Positions 34,277-44,057 of a stretch of DNA of 64,000 nucleotides are shown in pieces. The notes beneath the pieces were generated by a model, which did no database searches, was not told where the DNA came from, and was given only the letters and a program-made list of their open reading frames with translations. The stretch is from Granulicella aggregans. Lineage in GTDB: Bacteria > Acidobacteriota > Terriglobia > Terriglobales > Acidobacteriaceae. The translations under genes and the position numbers were made by a program. Each line of letters opens with the position of its first letter. Position 1 is the stretch's first letter. The stretch is from contig NZ_JACHIP010000005.1 in NCBI RefSeq assembly GCF_014203275.1, forward strand, positions 62,001 to 126,000. The letters are read 5' to 3'.

Positions 34277-36672
34277 TGCCAGACGTAACCTTTACTGTTG
34301 ACGGAAACAAGCTCACCGCGCCCGCGGGCACCCTGCTCATCGAGGCCTGCAAGTCGGCTGGCATCGAGATCCCCGCGTTCTGCTACTACCCAGGGCTCTC
34401 GCTTCAGGCCGCCTGCCGCATGTGCGTCGTGCGCATCGAGAAGATGCCCAAGCTGCAGACCGCCTGCACCACGCCGGTCGCCGAGGGCATGGTCGTACAG
34501 ACCGAGACACCCGAGATCGCTCAGGCGCGCAAGGCAACTCTCCAGCTCCTCCTCGGCAACCACCCCCTTGACTGCCCCGTCTGCGATGCCGGCGGCGAGT
34601 GCGAACTGCAGGACATGACCTTCAAGTACGGCGCCGCCGACAGCTTCTACGCCGAGCCGAAGAACCACCGCGAAGAGCAGAAGTGGTCGCCCGTCGTCTA
34701 CTTCGACCGGCCGCGCTGCATCCTCTGCTACCGCTGCGTGCGCATGTGCGGCGAGGGCATGGACGTCTTTGCTCTCGGCATCCAGAACCGCGGAAGCTCT
34801 TCCGTCATCGCTCCGAACGTGCCCGCGCAGATGTCCCCCGACGACCTCGCACACGTCGACTGCGAACAGTGCGGCATGTGCATCGATGCCTGTCCGGTCG
34901 GCGCACTGACCTCCGGCACCTATCGCTACAAGACCCGTCCGTGGGAGATGAACCACGTCGCCACCGTCTGCACGCACTGCGGCGATGGCTGCAAGACGAC
35001 TCTTGGTGTTCGCTCGACCTCCGACGGAGCCGAGATCGTTCGTGGCGACAACCGCGACAAGTCCGGCATCAACGGCGACTTCCTCTGCAACAAGGGTCGC
35101 TACGCCTTCGACTTCGCCAACTCGCCCGACCGCATCACGCAGCCCCTGGTTCGCAATTCGAGCGGCGTGCTGCTTCCCGTCTCCTGGGAGCAGGCTCTTG
35201 AGCACGTCGGCAAAAAGCTTCGCGAACTCCGCGACACCCGCGGCGGCAAGAGCATCGGTGTGGTCGGCGGCAATCGCCTGACCAACGAAGAGGCCTACCT
35301 GCTACAGAAGTTCGCCCGCACGGTACTGCAGACGAACAATATCGACCATCACCGGACTGCAGACTATGTGAGCTTCGCGCAGGCTCTCGCGGGGACCACC
35401 GGAAAGGCAGCCTCGCAGCGCGATATCGAAAAGTCTCCGGCGATCTTCATCATCGGCGGCGATCCGACCAACCAGAATCCGCTGACCGCGTGGAACCTGC
35501 GCTCGAACGTCCGCCTGAACAAGGCGCGCATCTACATTGCGAACACGGAAGAGATCAAGCTTCGCCGCAACGCGAAGGCATTCCTGCACGTCGCTCCGTT
35601 TGGCTACAGCGCGCTGGCTGACCTGATGTCCGGCGACGATTCGACCCTCGAATCGCTCGTCCAGCCCGGCACCAATAAGCAGGTGGCCCTCGACTTCCGC
35701 GCCGCACTTCGCGCCGAAGAAGAAGTTGTCGTCCTCATCGGCTCCGAGCTTCGCGGCGGCGACCTGAAGAAGGTCATCGAGTTCGGCACCAAGCTGCCGG
35801 GCCGCAAGTTCGCGCTGCTCTCGGACTACGTCAACTCGCGCGGAGCAGCCGACATGGGCCTGCTCCCAGACATGCTTCCCGGCTACACGCCCATCACGGC
35901 GGGCAGCAATCTCGCGACCGAATACAACATCGCGACCGAGCCCGGTCTCGACATGCTCGAGATCTTCGATGCGGCTGGCAAGGGCGAGCTTTCGGCGCTC
36001 TACGTTGTCGGAGCGAACCCAGTTGCGCGCTTCGGCGTCGATCCCGCCGCGCTCAGGAACACCTTCGTTGTCGTGCAGGAGATGTTCCTCACCGAGACCG
36101 CTGCTCTCGCCGATGTCATCCTTCCGGCAGCCAACCTCTACGAGAAGTCGGGCTCGGTCACTAACAGCTACGGCGATTTGCAGCAGGTCAACAAAGCCGG
36201 CGACCGCGCCGGTGTCCGCACTGACTTCGAGATGATCGTCCGCATCGCCGACAAGATGGGCGCGAATATGCGCGCTCTGGTTCCCTTTGGCAAAGGCCTT
36301 CACGCCGACATGGGCCAGACCCGCGGCGCGCAGTCCGGCGAGGCCGATCGCCATGCTGTCTGGCTGACCGCGAACAACCTCGAACCGCGTCTGAGCCCGT
36401 TTGATCCAATGGCGATCCTCGACGAGATCAATCGCCTCGTCCCCGGCTACAGCCTGCTGCGCCTGCAACTGCTCTCTGGCAACGATCAGCACCTGTCGCC
36501 AGCCGCGCCCAGCGACCTCGTCCAGATCACCAACCGCCGCGACCTCGTGCTTCCCGCGAACGACGGCCTCTTCACCTCCGGTACACTGGGCCGCTACTCC
36601 GCCATGCTCGCCGACCTGCAGCAGAATGCAGCCAGCAGAACCGCCGCCGCCGAACAGACCGCAGCCGACTGA
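34276..36672 (+). CDS. nuoG: NADH-quinone oxidoreductase subunit G
   Basis: 798 residues. The N-terminal 2Fe-2S ferredoxin domain has ligands in FCYYPG, ACRMC and TACTTP (N1b). It is followed by the His-containing HPLDCPVCDAGGECEL stretch (N5) and the CILCYRCVRMC and CEQCGMCIDACPVGAL cluster motifs (N4). A further set, C232, C235, C239 and C271, fits the N7 cluster found only in some bacteria. The C-terminal molybdopterin-oxidoreductase-like domain is present; in this family it normally lacks the cofactor. The reading frame is complete, ending in an Ala-rich tail. Long antisense frames across it are shadows of the high GC. Confidence 0.96.
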   Translation: MPDVTFTVDGNKLTAPAGTLLIEACKSAGIEIPAFCYYPGLSLQAACRMCVVRIEKMPKLQTACTTPVAEGMVVQTETPEIAQARKATLQLLLGNHPLDCPVCDAGGECELQDMTFKYGAADSFYAEPKNHREEQKWSPVVYFDRPRCILCYRCVRMCGEGMDVFALGIQNRGSSSVIAPNVPAQMSPDDLAHVDCEQCGMCIDACPVGALTSGTYRYKTRPWEMNHVATVCTHCGDGCKTTLGVRSTSDGAEIVRGDNRDKSGINGDFLCNKGRYAFDFANSPDRITQPLVRNSSGVLLPVSWEQALEHVGKKLRELRDTRGGKSIGVVGGNRLTNEEAYLLQKFARTVLQTNNIDHHRTADYVSFAQALAGTTGKAASQRDIEKSPAIFIIGGDPTNQNPLTAWNLRSNVRLNKARIYIANTEEIKLRRNAKAFLHVAPFGYSALADLMSGDDSTLESLVQPGTNKQVALDFRAALRAEEEVVVLIGSELRGGDLKKVIEFGTKLPGRKFALLSDYVNSRGAADMGLLPDMLPGYTPITAGSNLATEYNIATEPGLDMLEIFDAAGKGELSALYVVGANPVARFGVDPAALRNTFVVVQEMFLTETAALADVILPAANLYEKSGSVTNSYGDLQQVNKAGDRAGVRTDFEMIVRIADKMGANMRALVPFGKGLHADMGQTRGAQSGEADRHAVWLTANNLEPRLSPFDPMAILDEINRLVPGYSLLRLQLLSGNDQHLSPAAPSDLVQITNRRDLVLPANDGLFTSGTLGRYSAMLADLQQNAASRTAAAEQTAAD

Positions 36673-36704
36673 ACGTTTTTCGAGAGATGAGATAAAGAGA
36701 TACG

Positions 36705-37847
36705 ATGACGCACCTTCTAGACAGCCTCTCCGAGTTCCAGATCTTCCTGCTGATCACGATCGTAAAGGTCGTGGTGGTGCTGGTGATCACGCTGACCGCA
36801 GTCGCCTACACGGTGCTACTCGAGCGCAAGCTCATTGGCCGCATGCAGAACCGCTGGGGCCCCAGCCGCGTCGGTCCCTTCGGCCTGCTGCAACCGCTCG
36901 CCGACGGCATCAAGCTCTTCCTGAAAGAAGACCTGACGCCGCTCGCGACCGAGAAGCCACTCTTCCTCATTGCTCCGATTATCGCGCTTACCTGCGCGCT
37001 GATCTCTGTGGCGACGGTTCCCTTCGGCGCGATGCACCGCGTGGTGGTCAACGGCAAGGCGAACGCAGACATCTTCCAGATCGCTGACATCAACGTTGGC
37101 CTGCTGGTCATCCTCGGCATCACATCGATCGGCGTCTATGGCATCGCGCTCTCGGGCTGGGCATCGAACAACAAGTTTGCCCTGCTCGGCTCACTCCGCG
37201 CCACCGCTCAGGTCATCAGCTACGAGTTGGCACTTGGCCTCTCGCTGGTCGGCGTTGTTCTCCGCGCCGGGTCTCTGCGGCTGCGCGACATCGTCGACGT
37301 ACAGTCGACGCACGGCTTACTCTCCTGGAACATCCTCGGCGGATTTGCTCGAGAGCCGGATGGTCACGGCGTTGTGGGATGGACCGTCGTTGGCGGATTT
37401 CAACTACTGGCCTTCTTCATCTACCTGATGGCCGCGTACGCCGAGACCAACCGGTCGCCCTTCGACCTTCCCGAGGCCGAGTCCGAGCTCGTCGCCGGCT
37501 ACCACACCGAGTACAGTTCCATGAAGTTCGCCATGTTCTTCATGGCCGAATACGCCAACATGATCACCGTGAGCTGCGTCGCCACGCTGCTCTTCTTCGG
37601 TGGCGCTTCCAGCCCGCTCGGCCACCTGCTACCGGATAACTTCGGTGGCCCGATCCTCGCGGCCATCTTTCCCATCCTCTGGTTCGTCGCCAAGATCTTC
37701 TGCTTCCTCTTTCTCTACATCTGGGTCCGTTCCACGCTACCCCGCTTCCGTTACGACCAACTCATGGACTTCGGCTGGAAGTTCCTTCTCCCGGTCGCCA
37801 TGGCCAACATCGTCGCCACCAGTCTCGTATTAGCACTACGCGGCTAA
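36705..37847 (+). CDS. nuoH: NADH-quinone oxidoreductase subunit H
   Basis: 380 residues, about eight or nine membrane helices. It links the membrane arm to the quinone chamber. Signatures: ERKLIGRMQNRWGPSRVGPFGLLQPLADGIKLFLKED and the acidic loop AAYAETNRSPFDLPEAESELVAGYHTEYS. The 114-bp gap after it (37848-37961) is where nuoI sits in the standard order; it holds no reading frame with ferredoxin cysteines. AGAG lies a few bases before the ATG. Confidence 0.96.
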   Translation: MTHLLDSLSEFQIFLLITIVKVVVVLVITLTAVAYTVLLERKLIGRMQNRWGPSRVGPFGLLQPLADGIKLFLKEDLTPLATEKPLFLIAPIIALTCALISVATVPFGAMHRVVVNGKANADIFQIADINVGLLVILGITSIGVYGIALSGWASNNKFALLGSLRATAQVISYELALGLSLVGVVLRAGSLRLRDIVDVQSTHGLLSWNILGGFAREPDGHGVVGWTVVGGFQLLAFFIYLMAAYAETNRSPFDLPEAESELVAGYHTEYSSMKFAMFFMAEYANMITVSCVATLLFFGGASSPLGHLLPDNFGGPILAAIFPILWFVAKIFCFLFLYIWVRSTLPRFRYDQLMDFGWKFLLPVAMANIVATSLVLALRG

Positions 37848-37961
37848 GTTTCACGTAGCTAGCTGTTTTACAATCAGCAGATAGCCGCAACCTCTGCTGG
37901 AAACCGTTTGAGCTTCACGCTTTCGTGCTGGCTTCAGCGATAAAGGATTCGACGGACGAAC

Positions 37962-38468
37962 ATGGAACTGGCACTCTTCATCATCTTCGGGCTGATCGCG
38001 GTGGCAGGGGCGCTCAACTTCCTCTTCCAGCGCCACCCCATCAACAGCGCGCTGTCGTTGGTCACCGTGATGATGTCGCTGGCCGTCCTCTACTGGTCGC
38101 TCGGCGCGGAGTTCCTAGCCGCCGCCCAGGTCATCGTCTACTCAGGCGCGATCATGGTGCTTTTCGTCTTCGTCATCATGCTGCTGAACGCGGGCGAGGA
38201 AGAGCGCACCACCGGCAGCCGCATGGCCTATATCGCAGGCTTCCCCGGAGCGGCTGCGATCTTCTGCCTGCTCAGCTTCGTCTTTTTGACGGAGCGCAAG
38301 GCGCTTGGTAACGCGAACATCGGCGGATACCTGAACAATTTCACATCGAACATCTCGGAGATCAGCACCGTTCTGTTTACGAAGCTGCTGCTTCCCTTCG
38401 AGGTCACCTCGGTGCTTATCCTGGTCGCAATCCTCGGCGCAGTCGTCCTCGCCCGGAAGGAGCAGTAG
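37962..38468 (+). CDS. nuoJ: NADH-quinone oxidoreductase subunit J
   Basis: 168 residues with five membrane helices. The pi-bulge helix region of the family (VYSGAIMVLFVFVIMLLNAGEEE) is intact. It starts after a 114-bp gap from nuoH, the largest gap inside the operon's membrane-arm half, and is followed after 4 bp by nuoK. Confidence 0.94.
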   Translation: MELALFIIFGLIAVAGALNFLFQRHPINSALSLVTVMMSLAVLYWSLGAEFLAAAQVIVYSGAIMVLFVFVIMLLNAGEEERTTGSRMAYIAGFPGAAAIFCLLSFVFLTERKALGNANIGGYLNNFTSNISEISTVLFTKLLLPFEVTSVLILVAILGAVVLARKEQ

Positions 38469-38472
38469 CCAT

Positions 38473-38775
38473 ATGGTCCCCATCGCCTGGTACCTGATCC
38501 TCGCCGCGATCCTCTTCTCAACTGGCGTAGCGTCATTCCTCATCAAGCGCAACGTCGTCACCATCTTCATGTCGATCGAGCTGATGCTCAATGCCGTCAA
38601 CCTGACCTTCGTCGCCTTTGCGCATATGTGGCACCAGGTCAACGGTCAGATATTCGTCTTCTTCGTGATGGTCGTCGCAGCGGCAGAGGCCGCTGTCGGC
38701 CTCGCCATCATCATCGCCATCTTCCGCACTCGCAGCACGTTGAACGTGGATCAGATCAACCTGATGAAGTCGTAA
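38473..38775 (+). CDS. nuoK: NADH-quinone oxidoreductase subunit K
   Basis: 100 residues, three membrane helices, an MrpC-like antiporter-related subunit. The conserved helix-buried Glu residues are present in MSIELMLNAVNL and in VVAAAEAAVGLAII. These belong to the proton path along the membrane arm. Length and position before nuoL are standard. Confidence 0.95.
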   Translation: MVPIAWYLILAAILFSTGVASFLIKRNVVTIFMSIELMLNAVNLTFVAFAHMWHQVNGQIFVFFVMVVAAAEAAVGLAIIIAIFRTRSTLNVDQINLMKS

Positions 38776-38807
38776 CCGTCGCTCTGACAGGCAGGAAAAA
38801 GTAAGCT

Positions 38808-40757
38808 ATGCCCTCTTCGTATCTCTGGTTGATTCCGCTGCTTCCCTTCGCCGGCTTCCTCATCAACGGAACCGTCGGTCGCAAGCTGCCACGCCCTGCC
38901 GTCACCGGAATCGCTCTACTCTCCACGCTCATTCCCGCACTTCTTGTTGCATGGATCTGGAGCGGAGTTCTTGCCGGTGCTGCGCCAATCTCGATTGTCA
39001 GCGCTCCCTGGATCAGCATCAGTGGCTTCACCGTCAACTTCGCCTTCACGGTCGACCACCTCACCGCGATCATGCTGGCCATCGTCACCGGCGTCGGCTT
39101 CCTCATCCATCTCTACTCCGCCGGATACATGGCGCATGAGGACGGGTTCTGGCGTTTCTTTGCCTACCTGAACCTCTTCATGTTCTTCATGCTCATCCTG
39201 GTGCTGTCGTCTAGCTTCCTTCTGCTCTTCGTCGGCTGGGAGGGCGTCGGTCTCGCCTCTTACCTGCTCATCGGCTTCTACTTCAAGAAGGACTCCGCCG
39301 CCAACGCCGGCAAGAAGGCCTTCGTCGTCAACCGTATCGGGGACTTCGGCTTCCTGCTCGCGATGTTCCTCATCGTCGCCCACTTCGGCTCGCTCGACTT
39401 CGCGACTGTCTTTGCCCGTGCCTCCATGTTCCACCTCAGCGGCGGCTTCCTCACCACCATCTGCCTCCTGCTCGTCGTCGGAGCAGCCGGCAAGTCCGCC
39501 CAGATTCCACTCTACGTCTGGCTGCCGGACGCGATGGAAGGTCCCACCCCGGTCTCAGCGCTCATCCACGCCGCGACCATGGTCACGGCGGGAATCTACA
39601 TGGTGGCCCGCTGCCATGTGCTCTTCGATCATTCGCCCACGGCTTTGATCGTTGTCGCCTGCATTGGCGCGGCCACTGCTCTCTTCGCCGCCTGCATAGG
39701 CCTGGTCCAGACGGACATCAAGCGCGTCCTCGCCTACTCCACGGTCTCACAGCTCGGATACATGTTCCTGGCCTGCGGCGTTGGAGCCTACTCTGCCGCC
39801 ATCTTCCACCTGATGACCCACGCCTTCTTCAAGGCGCTGCTCTTCCTCGCGGCCGGATCGGTGATCCACGCGCTCTCGGGTGAGCAGGACATGAACAAGA
39901 TGGGCGCGCTCCGCAAGCGCATCCCCGTCACCTTCTGGACGATGACCATGGGCGTCATTGCTATCGCCGGAATTCCGCCATGGGCCGGGTTCTTCTCGAA
40001 GGATGAGATCCTGTACCAGGCGTTTACTTCGACGAACCCTGTCGGCAAGCTCGTCTGGGCAGTCGGCCTGATTACCGCAGGCATGACCTCCTTCTACATG
40101 TTCCGCCTTTGGTTCAAGACCTTCTTTGGCGAATCGCACGTAGAAGAACATTCGCAGGGACACGACAATCACGGTGGTCACGCCCACGGTGTGCATGAGT
40201 CGCCCGCAGTCATGCTGGTCCCTCTCGCAGTCCTCGCTATTCTTTCGATCATCGGCGGCTGGGTAGGCGTCCCCGAAGCTCTCCACGGCCACGACGAGAT
40301 CGGACACTTCCTCGCGCCCGTCCTTAGCTCCGGCGCAGCCGAAGCCGTCGAGGGTAGCCACGGCACAGAGATCGGCCTCGCCCTCGTCTCCATCCTGACA
40401 GCGTTCATCGGCCTCGGCGTCGCCTACTTCCTCTACATCGTGAAGCCCGGCACCTCAACCAAGCTCGCCATCACCTTCAAGCCCGTCTACACCCTCTTCG
40501 AGAACAAATTTTACGTCGACGAAATCTACGCGGCGCTCATCATCACGCCACTGCAGGTCTTCTCGCGGCTCTTCCTCGCCGGTCTCGTCGATGGCGGCGT
40601 CGCCAGCGGAGTCCCTTCAATGACCGCCGCCGGCGTTCGCGGACTGGGCAGTATTACTCGCAAGATGCAGTCGGGAAACATTCGCTCCTACGCCGGATGG
40701 CTCGCGCTTGGCGCGGCAGCCGTGCTCGTCTTCATGATCTTCGTCCACGTTCGATAA
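38808..40757 (+). CDS. nuoL: NADH-quinone oxidoreductase subunit L
   Basis: 649 residues, an antiporter-like proton-pumping subunit with about 16 helices and the long lateral helix at the C terminus. Visible motifs: FVGWEGVGLASYLLIGFY with the key Glu, the lysine-bearing segment GAAGKSAQIPLYVWLPDAMEGPTPVSALIHAATMVTAG, and HAFFKALLFLAAGSVIHAL. A His-rich loop (VEEHSQGHDNHGGHAHGVHE) lies between late helices and may be a spacer or bind metal. A REP-like hairpin separates it from nuoM. Confidence 0.96.
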   Translation: MPSSYLWLIPLLPFAGFLINGTVGRKLPRPAVTGIALLSTLIPALLVAWIWSGVLAGAAPISIVSAPWISISGFTVNFAFTVDHLTAIMLAIVTGVGFLIHLYSAGYMAHEDGFWRFFAYLNLFMFFMLILVLSSSFLLLFVGWEGVGLASYLLIGFYFKKDSAANAGKKAFVVNRIGDFGFLLAMFLIVAHFGSLDFATVFARASMFHLSGGFLTTICLLLVVGAAGKSAQIPLYVWLPDAMEGPTPVSALIHAATMVTAGIYMVARCHVLFDHSPTALIVVACIGAATALFAACIGLVQTDIKRVLAYSTVSQLGYMFLACGVGAYSAAIFHLMTHAFFKALLFLAAGSVIHALSGEQDMNKMGALRKRIPVTFWTMTMGVIAIAGIPPWAGFFSKDEILYQAFTSTNPVGKLVWAVGLITAGMTSFYMFRLWFKTFFGESHVEEHSQGHDNHGGHAHGVHESPAVMLVPLAVLAILSIIGGWVGVPEALHGHDEIGHFLAPVLSSGAAEAVEGSHGTEIGLALVSILTAFIGLGVAYFLYIVKPGTSTKLAITFKPVYTLFENKFYVDEIYAALIITPLQVFSRLFLAGLVDGGVASGVPSMTAAGVRGLGSITRKMQSGNIRSYAGWLALGAAAVLVFMIFVHVR

Positions 40758-40764
40758 CACTCGG

Positions 40765-40802
40765 GTGCCCCACATCTCGACTTTGAGATGTGGGACGTAA
40801 AA
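40765..40802 (+). repeat. REP-like hairpin element between nuoL and nuoM
   Basis: The stem CCCACATCTC/GAGATGTGGG (10 bp, perfect, loop GACTTT) is flanked by the fixed ends GTGCCCCA and TGGGACGTAAA. The same ends surround a different stem at 53160-53207 on the other strand, so this is a copy of a dispersed element. In this position it could act as an mRNA stability or partial-termination element within the operon. Confidence 0.7.
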
Positions 40803-40831
40803 GTTCAAGCAGTTGCTTCGCCAAGGAAAAG

Positions 40832-42508
40832 ATGAACTTCGATCCCTACATCCTTTCGATCATCACCTTCGTCCCGCTCGCGGGCGCACTTCTGCTCGCG
40901 CTGCTGCCGGACAAGGGCAAGACGATGCAGTGGGGCGCGCTTGCCGTCAGCCTCTTCACGTTCCTCTGTACGCTGCACCTGCCCGCGCACTACGATTACA
41001 GCGCCCACGGCTACCAGTTCGTTGAGAACTGCCCGTGGATTGCCGCGCCCGCCATCAACTACCACCTCGGTGTCGATGGCCTCTCGCTCTGGCTGATCGT
41101 CCTCACCGGCTTCCTCGCCCCGCTCGGCGTGCTCATCAGTTGGAACGCGATCCCGAAGCGCAAGAAGACCTTCTACATCCTCTTCCTGCTGCAGCAGACA
41201 GCGATGTTCGGCGTCTTCGTCGCGCTCGACCTCTTCCTCTACTACGCCTACTGGGAGCTCACGCTCGTTCCCATGACCATCCTGATCGCCACCTTTGGCC
41301 GCACCGAAAAGCGCCGCGCCGCCGCGATCAAATACTTCCTCTACGCCTTCATCCCTTCGGCGATTCTGCTGGTCGCCGTCCTCTGGCTCTACGTTCAGAC
41401 CGGCACGTTCGACGTTCCAAAGCTTACGCAGCTTGCTTCAGTTCACGGCATCTCAGCCAACTCTCCCGCCCTCTGGCTCGCCTCGCTGGCCTTCCTCGCG
41501 GCGTTCGCAGTCAAGGTCCCCGTCTTCCCGCTGCATGGCTGGCTGTCTGACGCTGTCGCCGAAGCCCCCACCGCTGCCGTTATGGTGCTGGTCGGCAAGC
41601 TCGGCCTCTACTCCATCCTGCGCTTCAGCTTCGGCATCTTCCCGGACGAGAGCCACCGAATCGCTCCCCTGATGATCGCGCTGGCCGCCATCGGCATCGT
41701 CTACGGCGCATTGATCGCGCTCGTACAGAAAGACCTGAAGCGCCTAGCCGCCTACGGCACGCTAGGCCACGTCTCGGTCGCCGTCCTCGGCATCTTCACC
41801 TTCACCATCGCCGGGCTCGACGGCGGTATCTACCAGACGCTCAACGAGGGTCTCGGCGGCGCGGCCTTCTTCATGCTCCTCGGACTCCTCTACGAGCGCT
41901 ACCAGACCTACGATATGCGTGAGTACGGCGGCCTGGCCGCCAAGTTCCCGTGGATGGTGACACTCTTCGTCATCACCACGCTGTCAGTCATCGGCCTTCC
42001 CATGCTGAATGGCTTCGTCGGCGAGTTCCTCGTCTTCTCCGGCTCCATGCAGTGGTCGCTCGCGCACGGCAGCAGCTTCTGGTGGACGGCCCTCGCAACC
42101 TCAGGCGTCATTCTCACGGCAGCTTATATGCTCTGGATGATCCAACGCGTCTTCTACGGCGATCTTGGCATCAAGAGCGAGACTGTTACCGGGTGGGACC
42201 TCGACGCCCGTGAGCACATCGCGTTGTGGCCGCTGGTTGCTGTCTTCCTCGTCATGGGCTTGGCATCGCCCTACTGGACCAAGGCCATCGATACGTTCGG
42301 AGCCGCTGCTTCTTATCCCATGTCGATCTATTCGCCTTACGTCGTGGAGTACAACAAGACGCATCATCACGGCCACGTCACACTCTCCATTCGTAACGCC
42401 GATGGCACAATGCAGCAGCCTAAGCCGATCGGCGTAGTCGACCCCTCACTCGCCGCCGACGCCCTCAACAAACCTGCTCCGCAGACAAACAAGGGAGCCC
42501 GCTACTAA
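40832..42508 (+). CDS. nuoM: NADH-quinone oxidoreductase subunit M
   Basis: 558 residues from the ATG at 40832 with AAGGA upstream. An upstream in-frame start would add 14 unrelated residues overlapping the hairpin element. It is an antiporter-like subunit with about 14 helices. Motifs: YYAYWELTLVPM with the key Glu, AFAVKVPVFPLHGWLSDAVAEAPTAAVMVLVGKLGLY with the conserved Lys, and LVQKDLKRLAAYGTLGHV. The C terminus is a hydrophilic tail of about 60 residues with a His cluster (KTHHHGH). It overlaps the nuoN start by one base. Confidence 0.96.
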   Translation: MNFDPYILSIITFVPLAGALLLALLPDKGKTMQWGALAVSLFTFLCTLHLPAHYDYSAHGYQFVENCPWIAAPAINYHLGVDGLSLWLIVLTGFLAPLGVLISWNAIPKRKKTFYILFLLQQTAMFGVFVALDLFLYYAYWELTLVPMTILIATFGRTEKRRAAAIKYFLYAFIPSAILLVAVLWLYVQTGTFDVPKLTQLASVHGISANSPALWLASLAFLAAFAVKVPVFPLHGWLSDAVAEAPTAAVMVLVGKLGLYSILRFSFGIFPDESHRIAPLMIALAAIGIVYGALIALVQKDLKRLAAYGTLGHVSVAVLGIFTFTIAGLDGGIYQTLNEGLGGAAFFMLLGLLYERYQTYDMREYGGLAAKFPWMVTLFVITTLSVIGLPMLNGFVGEFLVFSGSMQWSLAHGSSFWWTALATSGVILTAAYMLWMIQRVFYGDLGIKSETVTGWDLDAREHIALWPLVAVFLVMGLASPYWTKAIDTFGAAASYPMSIYSPYVVEYNKTHHHGHVTLSIRNADGTMQQPKPIGVVDPSLAADALNKPAPQTNKGARY

Positions 42509-44013
42509 TGTCGCCCAACGTCATCGCCCTGCTCCCTGAAATCGTTCTCACCATCACCGGCGTGCTCGTCATGCTCATCGAGGCCGTGCTCACGCCCGGA
42601 ACCAGCCGCAAATCTCTGGGATGGTTCGCCATTCTCGGCACGATCGCCTCAGGCGCTGCCGCCTTCTATCAACTCCAGTTCGGCACCGTCCAGGCCTACT
42701 CCGGATCGATCCAGATCGACGCGTTCTCGGTCTTCTTCCACGTCCTCATCGCAGCCGTGGTACTCGTAACGCTGCTCGGATCGCTCGACTACTTTCATGG
42801 CCACGCAACCCATGCCGGCGAATACTTCGCTCTCTCGCTCTTCGGCGCTGTCGGCATGATGCTGATGACCTGCTCGGTCGAACTGCTCATGGTCTTCATC
42901 GGCCTTGAGATCTCCTCCATCTCGACCTACATCATGGCCGGCTTCCGCAAGGGACAGGCCACCGGTTCTGAGTCGTCGATCAAGTACTTCCTTCTCGGAA
43001 GCTTCGCGACAGCCTTCTTTCTGTACGGTATCGCGCTTGCTTTCGGTGCAACGGGCTCAACCAGCATCGCCGCCATCGCCGCCGGCCTCGGCAGCTCCGC
43101 CACACCTCTGATGGCCTTCATGGCCCTCGCCATGATCATCATCGGCATCGGCTTCAAGGTCTCCGCCGCTCCCTTCCACGTCTGGACGCCGGACGTCTAT
43201 CAAGGAGCCCCGGCCCCCGTCGTCGGCCTCATGTCGACCGCCCCCAAGGCCGCCGCGTTCGCCGTGCTCCTCCGCATCACCTTCAGCGGATTCCCCGGGT
43301 TCGAGCCGCGCTGGGCGCTGCTTATCGGCATCATCGCCGTTCTGTCGATGACCATCGGAAACCTCGGTGCCCTGCTGCAGAAAGACGTGAAACGCATGCT
43401 GGCCTACTCCAGCATCGCCCACGCCGGCTACCTGCTTGTCGCCTTCACCGCCTTCCCGAAGGACGCCATCGCCTCGGCAGCCTTCTACATCGCAACCTAT
43501 TCGGCGATGAACGTCGGGGCATTTGCGGTCATCACGCAGGTCTCGGGCTACGATGAGACCTCACGCACCGCGGAAGACTTCACAGGTCTTGCCTTGCGCC
43601 GCCCTGTGATGGCCGCACTGCTCACCTTCTTCCTGCTTTCGTTGATAGGGATTCCCTTCACCGGCGGCTTCTTCGGCAAGTTCTACGTCTTCTCCGCTGC
43701 CATCGGCGCCGGCCATATCTGGATCGCTGTACTCGGCTTGGCCAACAGCGGATTCGCCTGCTTCTACTATCTGCGCTTGATCGCCGCGCTCTACACGAAG
43801 TCCCTCAAGGACGTTACGACGGCTGGCGAAGACATCGCTCATCCTTTCACAGCAACCACCATCCCTGCAGGCATCGGCCTCACGCTCGCCGCCGCTGCCA
43901 CGCTCATCCTCGGCATCCTTCCCGGGCAGGTATTGCAGCTTGCCCAGCGCGCTGGCACCACGTCGCTCGCTCCGGTCGAGAAGGCGTCCATGCCGGTCAT
44001 TGAAGTAAAGTGA
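42508..44013 (+). CDS. nuoN: NADH-quinone oxidoreductase subunit N
   Basis: 501 residues, the third antiporter-like subunit, with 14 helices. Motifs: VFIGLEISSISTYIMAGF with the Glu, GFKVSAAPFHVWTPDVYQGAPAPVVGLMSTAPKAAAF with its Lys pair, and LLQKDVKRMLAYSSIAHAGY. It is the last gene of the operon. A strong terminator follows 45 bp after the stop. Confidence 0.96.
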   Translation: MSPNVIALLPEIVLTITGVLVMLIEAVLTPGTSRKSLGWFAILGTIASGAAAFYQLQFGTVQAYSGSIQIDAFSVFFHVLIAAVVLVTLLGSLDYFHGHATHAGEYFALSLFGAVGMMLMTCSVELLMVFIGLEISSISTYIMAGFRKGQATGSESSIKYFLLGSFATAFFLYGIALAFGATGSTSIAAIAAGLGSSATPLMAFMALAMIIIGIGFKVSAAPFHVWTPDVYQGAPAPVVGLMSTAPKAAAFAVLLRITFSGFPGFEPRWALLIGIIAVLSMTIGNLGALLQKDVKRMLAYSSIAHAGYLLVAFTAFPKDAIASAAFYIATYSAMNVGAFAVITQVSGYDETSRTAEDFTGLALRRPVMAALLTFFLLSLIGIPFTGGFFGKFYVFSAAIGAGHIWIAVLGLANSGFACFYYLRLIAALYTKSLKDVTTAGEDIAHPFTATTIPAGIGLTLAAAATLILGILPGQVLQLAQRAGTTSLAPVEKASMPVIEVK

Positions 44014-44057
44014 GAATCCCATAAACACAGATTCCTTTCGGGATTGCAAACGAGAAG

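Noticed and set aside
35302..36492. Long minus-strand open frame opposite nuoG (and another at 34273-35205)
   Set aside because: nuoG has full family motifs on the plus strand. The antisense frames show no recognisable domain and follow from high GC at third positions.
37848..37961. Degenerate nuoI between nuoH and nuoJ
   Set aside because: The 114 bp contain no CxxCxxCxxxCP pattern in any frame, so it is not a visible nuoI remnant.
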